A stretch of 64,000 bases of DNA. It comes from Lanius collurio (lineage: Eukaryota > Chordata > Aves > Passeriformes > Laniidae). Numbering within the stretch: position 1 is the stretch's first letter; each line of letters begins with the position of its first letter. This document shows positions 61,270-64,000 of the stretch, in pieces. The stretch lies in the NCBI GenBank assembly GCA_020086605.1, contig JACBWW010000002.1, forward strand, positions 30,060,475 to 30,124,474. Reading direction: 5' to 3'. Under the pieces are notes generated by a model, which ran no database searches, was not told where the DNA came from, and worked only from the letters and a program-made list of their open reading frames with translations. A program made the position numbers and the translations under genes.

Positions 61270-61450
61270 TGGCCTATTTTCACCCTGGCAAACATCATAT
61301 GCTTCAAGGTTCCACTCTGGATCCCACACTATTTAGTTTGCTTGTATTTATGATCTAGAAAGGACTGGAACTGAAGTAGTAAAAATGGACCAGCCACAGA
61401 TTTTTAGGTGGGTGAATAGTAAGAATTATAATGATGACACTCAGAAAGGC
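61270..61450 (+). mobile_element. CR1 LINE fragment (plus strand)
   Basis: From about 61310 plus reads GSTLDPTLFSLLVFMI, a decayed version of the reverse-transcriptase block GSVLGPTLFxxxxNDL, followed by a KGLELK segment resembling the region just after it. The sequence then loses similarity near 61450. It is short and diverged, so family assignment is less certain than for the other CR1 copies. Confidence 0.5.
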
Positions 61451-61454
61451 CTTA

Positions 61455-64000
61455 GGCAATAAGATGACTGGCTCAAGTGACCAAATTCCAGTGCCAAAAC
61501 ACCGAAGATATGTAATACTGGAAAAGGGTAAAATATTGGTTGCACGGGAACCTAAATGAAGGTGGGAAATCTTTACCAAAAAAAGCAAATTTTTTTTTAC
61601 ACCCATGCCATGATCTGTACCTACAAACTGCTGGAGGCTCTCCCGGCTACACAGTGCCTCCCCCTAGCAGATATGTGCCCAGAATGCCATGGTGGCTCTG
61701 AGCAGCGATTGTCCCATGGGAGAGACTGTGTCCCACAGCAGGGCAACACCTCCCTGCTTGCCTCCCTCCCCCAGCTCGCAGCATGGGGCTCTGCCAGTTC
61801 ACCCAGACAGGTCCTCCTCTGCAGTCTCTTGCCCACCACACCTAAAGATACACATGGGACCCTCAGGTGCCCCTTGGCCTCTGTCTCAGTGAGGGGCAGC
61901 AAGCAGGAGAGAAGAACAAAGTGTGAAACATGAAAGAGAAAGAGGTTGTGATGTTATGAGGAGGGGGAGAATACAGGACAGAGAAAGAGCAGGGAGGAGG
62001 AATGGTCAAGAGCTGGGGTTTGAGATAGGATGCTGCACTGCAGATGGTGCAGAGATATAATGCAGGTGACACAAGGAGACAGTCCAAGTCATCACTGTAG
62101 ATATATCCATGGAGATTCAACCTGTGCACAAATGATAGCAGGTAGCTAAAATTAATTAAAATTAAACATTCAAAAATGTTTGAGGAATTCTATGTAAGCA
62201 CTACAAATCTAGCTGAAATCCTATACATAACATCTCTTCATAGGCTCTAAAACTTCCTCAGACATACTGCACAAGTTAAATGGGGATATGGTTCCTGTTA
62301 AAGCAAAATATTAAGGAGACATCCTACAGAAAGAGCAGAAGACAAGGCTATTAGCAAGGGTTAAGTTTAAAAATCCCATTAAAAGTGCTACAAATGGTGC
62401 AGGGTGAAAAGGAGGACAAAGGAACAGGGAAGCTGGAAATGCATTCTTGACTGACAACTCTTCCACCTCCAGGATGCCTTAGAGTCTTGGGTAAAGCTGT
62501 GCTGACAAAAAGGGTGAGTGAAAGGGGTAGTATTGGGAGAGAGACACAAGCTCCAGTTGGAGTAGGGCAGGAATGGGCTGCCAAGGGATGGATGGTCTGC
62601 AAAAATAGCTTTCCTATAAGATCTTGCTTATCCTAGCCATGACTGGGAAAGCTGGGACAAAAGTCAGCCAAGGTCAGCAATTTGGACTGAGGTGTGGATC
62701 AGAGTTTGTGTTGGGAGAGGTGCAAATCTGTCTGGATTTTTGAGTGGAGCTGGAGGCAGGCTGCCAAATCAATGCTTAAGCTGCTGCAATAATTCATCTC
62801 TTGAGACCTTTTGTACAATAATATGATGAAGGAATGTGTAATCTTTAGAGTATACTCACTTTATCCCTCCTCCTTAGCTCATAATGTCAGGAAAAGAGAC
62901 ATGCAGTGAAAAAAATCACAGCAAAATCACCACAGATAGAAAGAAGTATTAAATACATTTTGAAAGCAGGTGTTTAAGCCTATGTACTCATTGCTATAGT
63001 AGACCAAGGACACAAGGTGATCCCAAATGAAAATGTATTTGTCTATGGGTAACATTAGTTTCCAGAGTCATGGGAGTTAATGATAACAACAATTTTTAGA
63101 GTATATTAAATGCCATCCTTCAAGACTTAATCCAACCTCTAACTATTTTGGGATCAGGATGAGATCTAATGGGGCTTGAGAACAAGGTTGAAAGGATTGA
63201 TTATCCTACATCTGCCTGCTGTGAGGTTCTTACATCTTCCTCTGAAGCATGTAGTGCTGGCCAGGGTCAGAGGCAGGCAGCTGGATAGGAAGGCACCCTG
63301 GATTAGCTTGTTTGTACTCCCCGTGCTCTGCCTTGGCTGCAAGCTATGCAAGGTTTTATGTCTGTAATCCACAGCTCTCCTTGAGGAACACAGAGGGCCT
63401 CTGAAATGCTAAACAACCCAGGGAAAGAAGCTTACCTGAAGCCATGAGTAAACCCAGCAGTCAAACCTCTGGCACAGATTTTGGCTTCTTCCTCTTCTAA
63501 ATGGCTCAAGGTTTGGATGTCTTTGTTTTCAGCCCTGTATCTGAAAGATAAAGGAATTAGCAGGATTTCTTTAATCTTTGTGTTCTCCCAGATAAGTGTA
63601 TTACAGGAATTTTGTAGGTTATGGAAATATTTATTTTGAATTAAAATTAAAGCTGCACCACACTGTGTTTATTGTATCTTAGTTTAGGGCACAACTGAGC
63701 CATGCAGTCTCCTATATCTGACTGCTGAAACATCATTCTTTTTGTCCTGACTTGGACAAATGAAATAAGGATGCCCGTTTTCAGTAAAACCCAGTTTATA
63801 TTTTGTTGTGATGTGGCACACACAGAGCCCAAAATGTGTCCTTAAATAGGTATTTTATTTTCAAAATTTCATGTGGAAATTGATTTTGGCTTTCAAGCAG
63901 CAAAGAACTAGAGGTGTAACCTTGGGCATTATGGAGTCAGTATGCCCAGTTATTGACAGAGGAGACCAATAATTGTATTTCTGTGTAGATTTTTTTTAGT
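61455..64000. other. Unique non-coding sequence to the window end
   Basis: The GC-richer part at 61620-61900 gives overlapping open frames on both strands with no family resemblance. A purine-rich stretch lies at about 61910-62010. No RNA gene, exon or confident repeat recognised. Confidence 0.45.

Noticed and set aside
1..64000. CRISPR arrays, operons, prophage or insertion sequences
   Set aside because: No regularly spaced short repeats, no prokaryotic gene density and no transposase frames; the sequence is vertebrate non-coding DNA.

Overview
The window looks like nuclear DNA from a bird, probably a passerine. The evidence is two CR1 LINE 3' ends with the typical avian tail (21290-21455 on plus, 47612-47772 on minus; the second closely resembles the common passerine CR1 tail), older CR1 and L2-like LINE fossils, one CpG island, few mobile elements overall, and no prokaryotic-style gene organisation. 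The assignment rests on my memory of these repeat families; no search was run.

I find no protein-coding exon I can defend. The open frames are short, overlap one another and do not match any family I recognise, and several of the longest lack an ATG start. The window therefore reads as intergenic or deep intronic sequence. The only small ORF with a strong translation-start context is at 40969-41199, kept at low confidence.

Layout. 1-17.8 kb: mostly unique non-coding sequence with homeodomain-site-rich blocks near 2.1 and 13.1 kb. 17.86-18.44 kb: old CR1 reverse-transcriptase fossil. 21.29-23.83 kb: a CR1 3' end directly abutting a ~152 bp sequence that recurs 2.2 kb downstream at about 96 % identity. 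24-45 kb: unique sequence with blocks resembling conserved non-coding elements (25.9, 29.5, 31.8, 34.8, 36.5, 41.4 and 44.3-44.7 kb). 45.37-45.88 kb: an L2-like reverse-transcriptase fossil on minus. 45.9-47.55 kb is the most promoter-like part: an AT-rich block, a peculiar palindromic AT/CpG block, a long pyrimidine tract, then an isolated CpG island with GC boxes, a G-quadruplex motif and a YY1-like site, followed by a splice-donor-like site. 48.40-49.75 kb: a tandem array of ~180-240 bp monomers that appear to carry terminal inverted repeats, with one partial inverted copy. 53.1 and 55.6 kb: further element-like blocks. 58.28-59.16 kb: a well supported CR1 reverse-transcriptase fossil on minus. 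59.75 kb: a (CA)19 microsatellite. 61.27-61.45 kb: another CR1 fragment.

With no genes called, nothing can be said about genes working together. The most testable ideas are that the CpG island is an unannotated promoter, perhaps of a long non-coding RNA or an alternative first exon, and that the 48.4-49.75 kb array is an undescribed foldback or satellite-like family.
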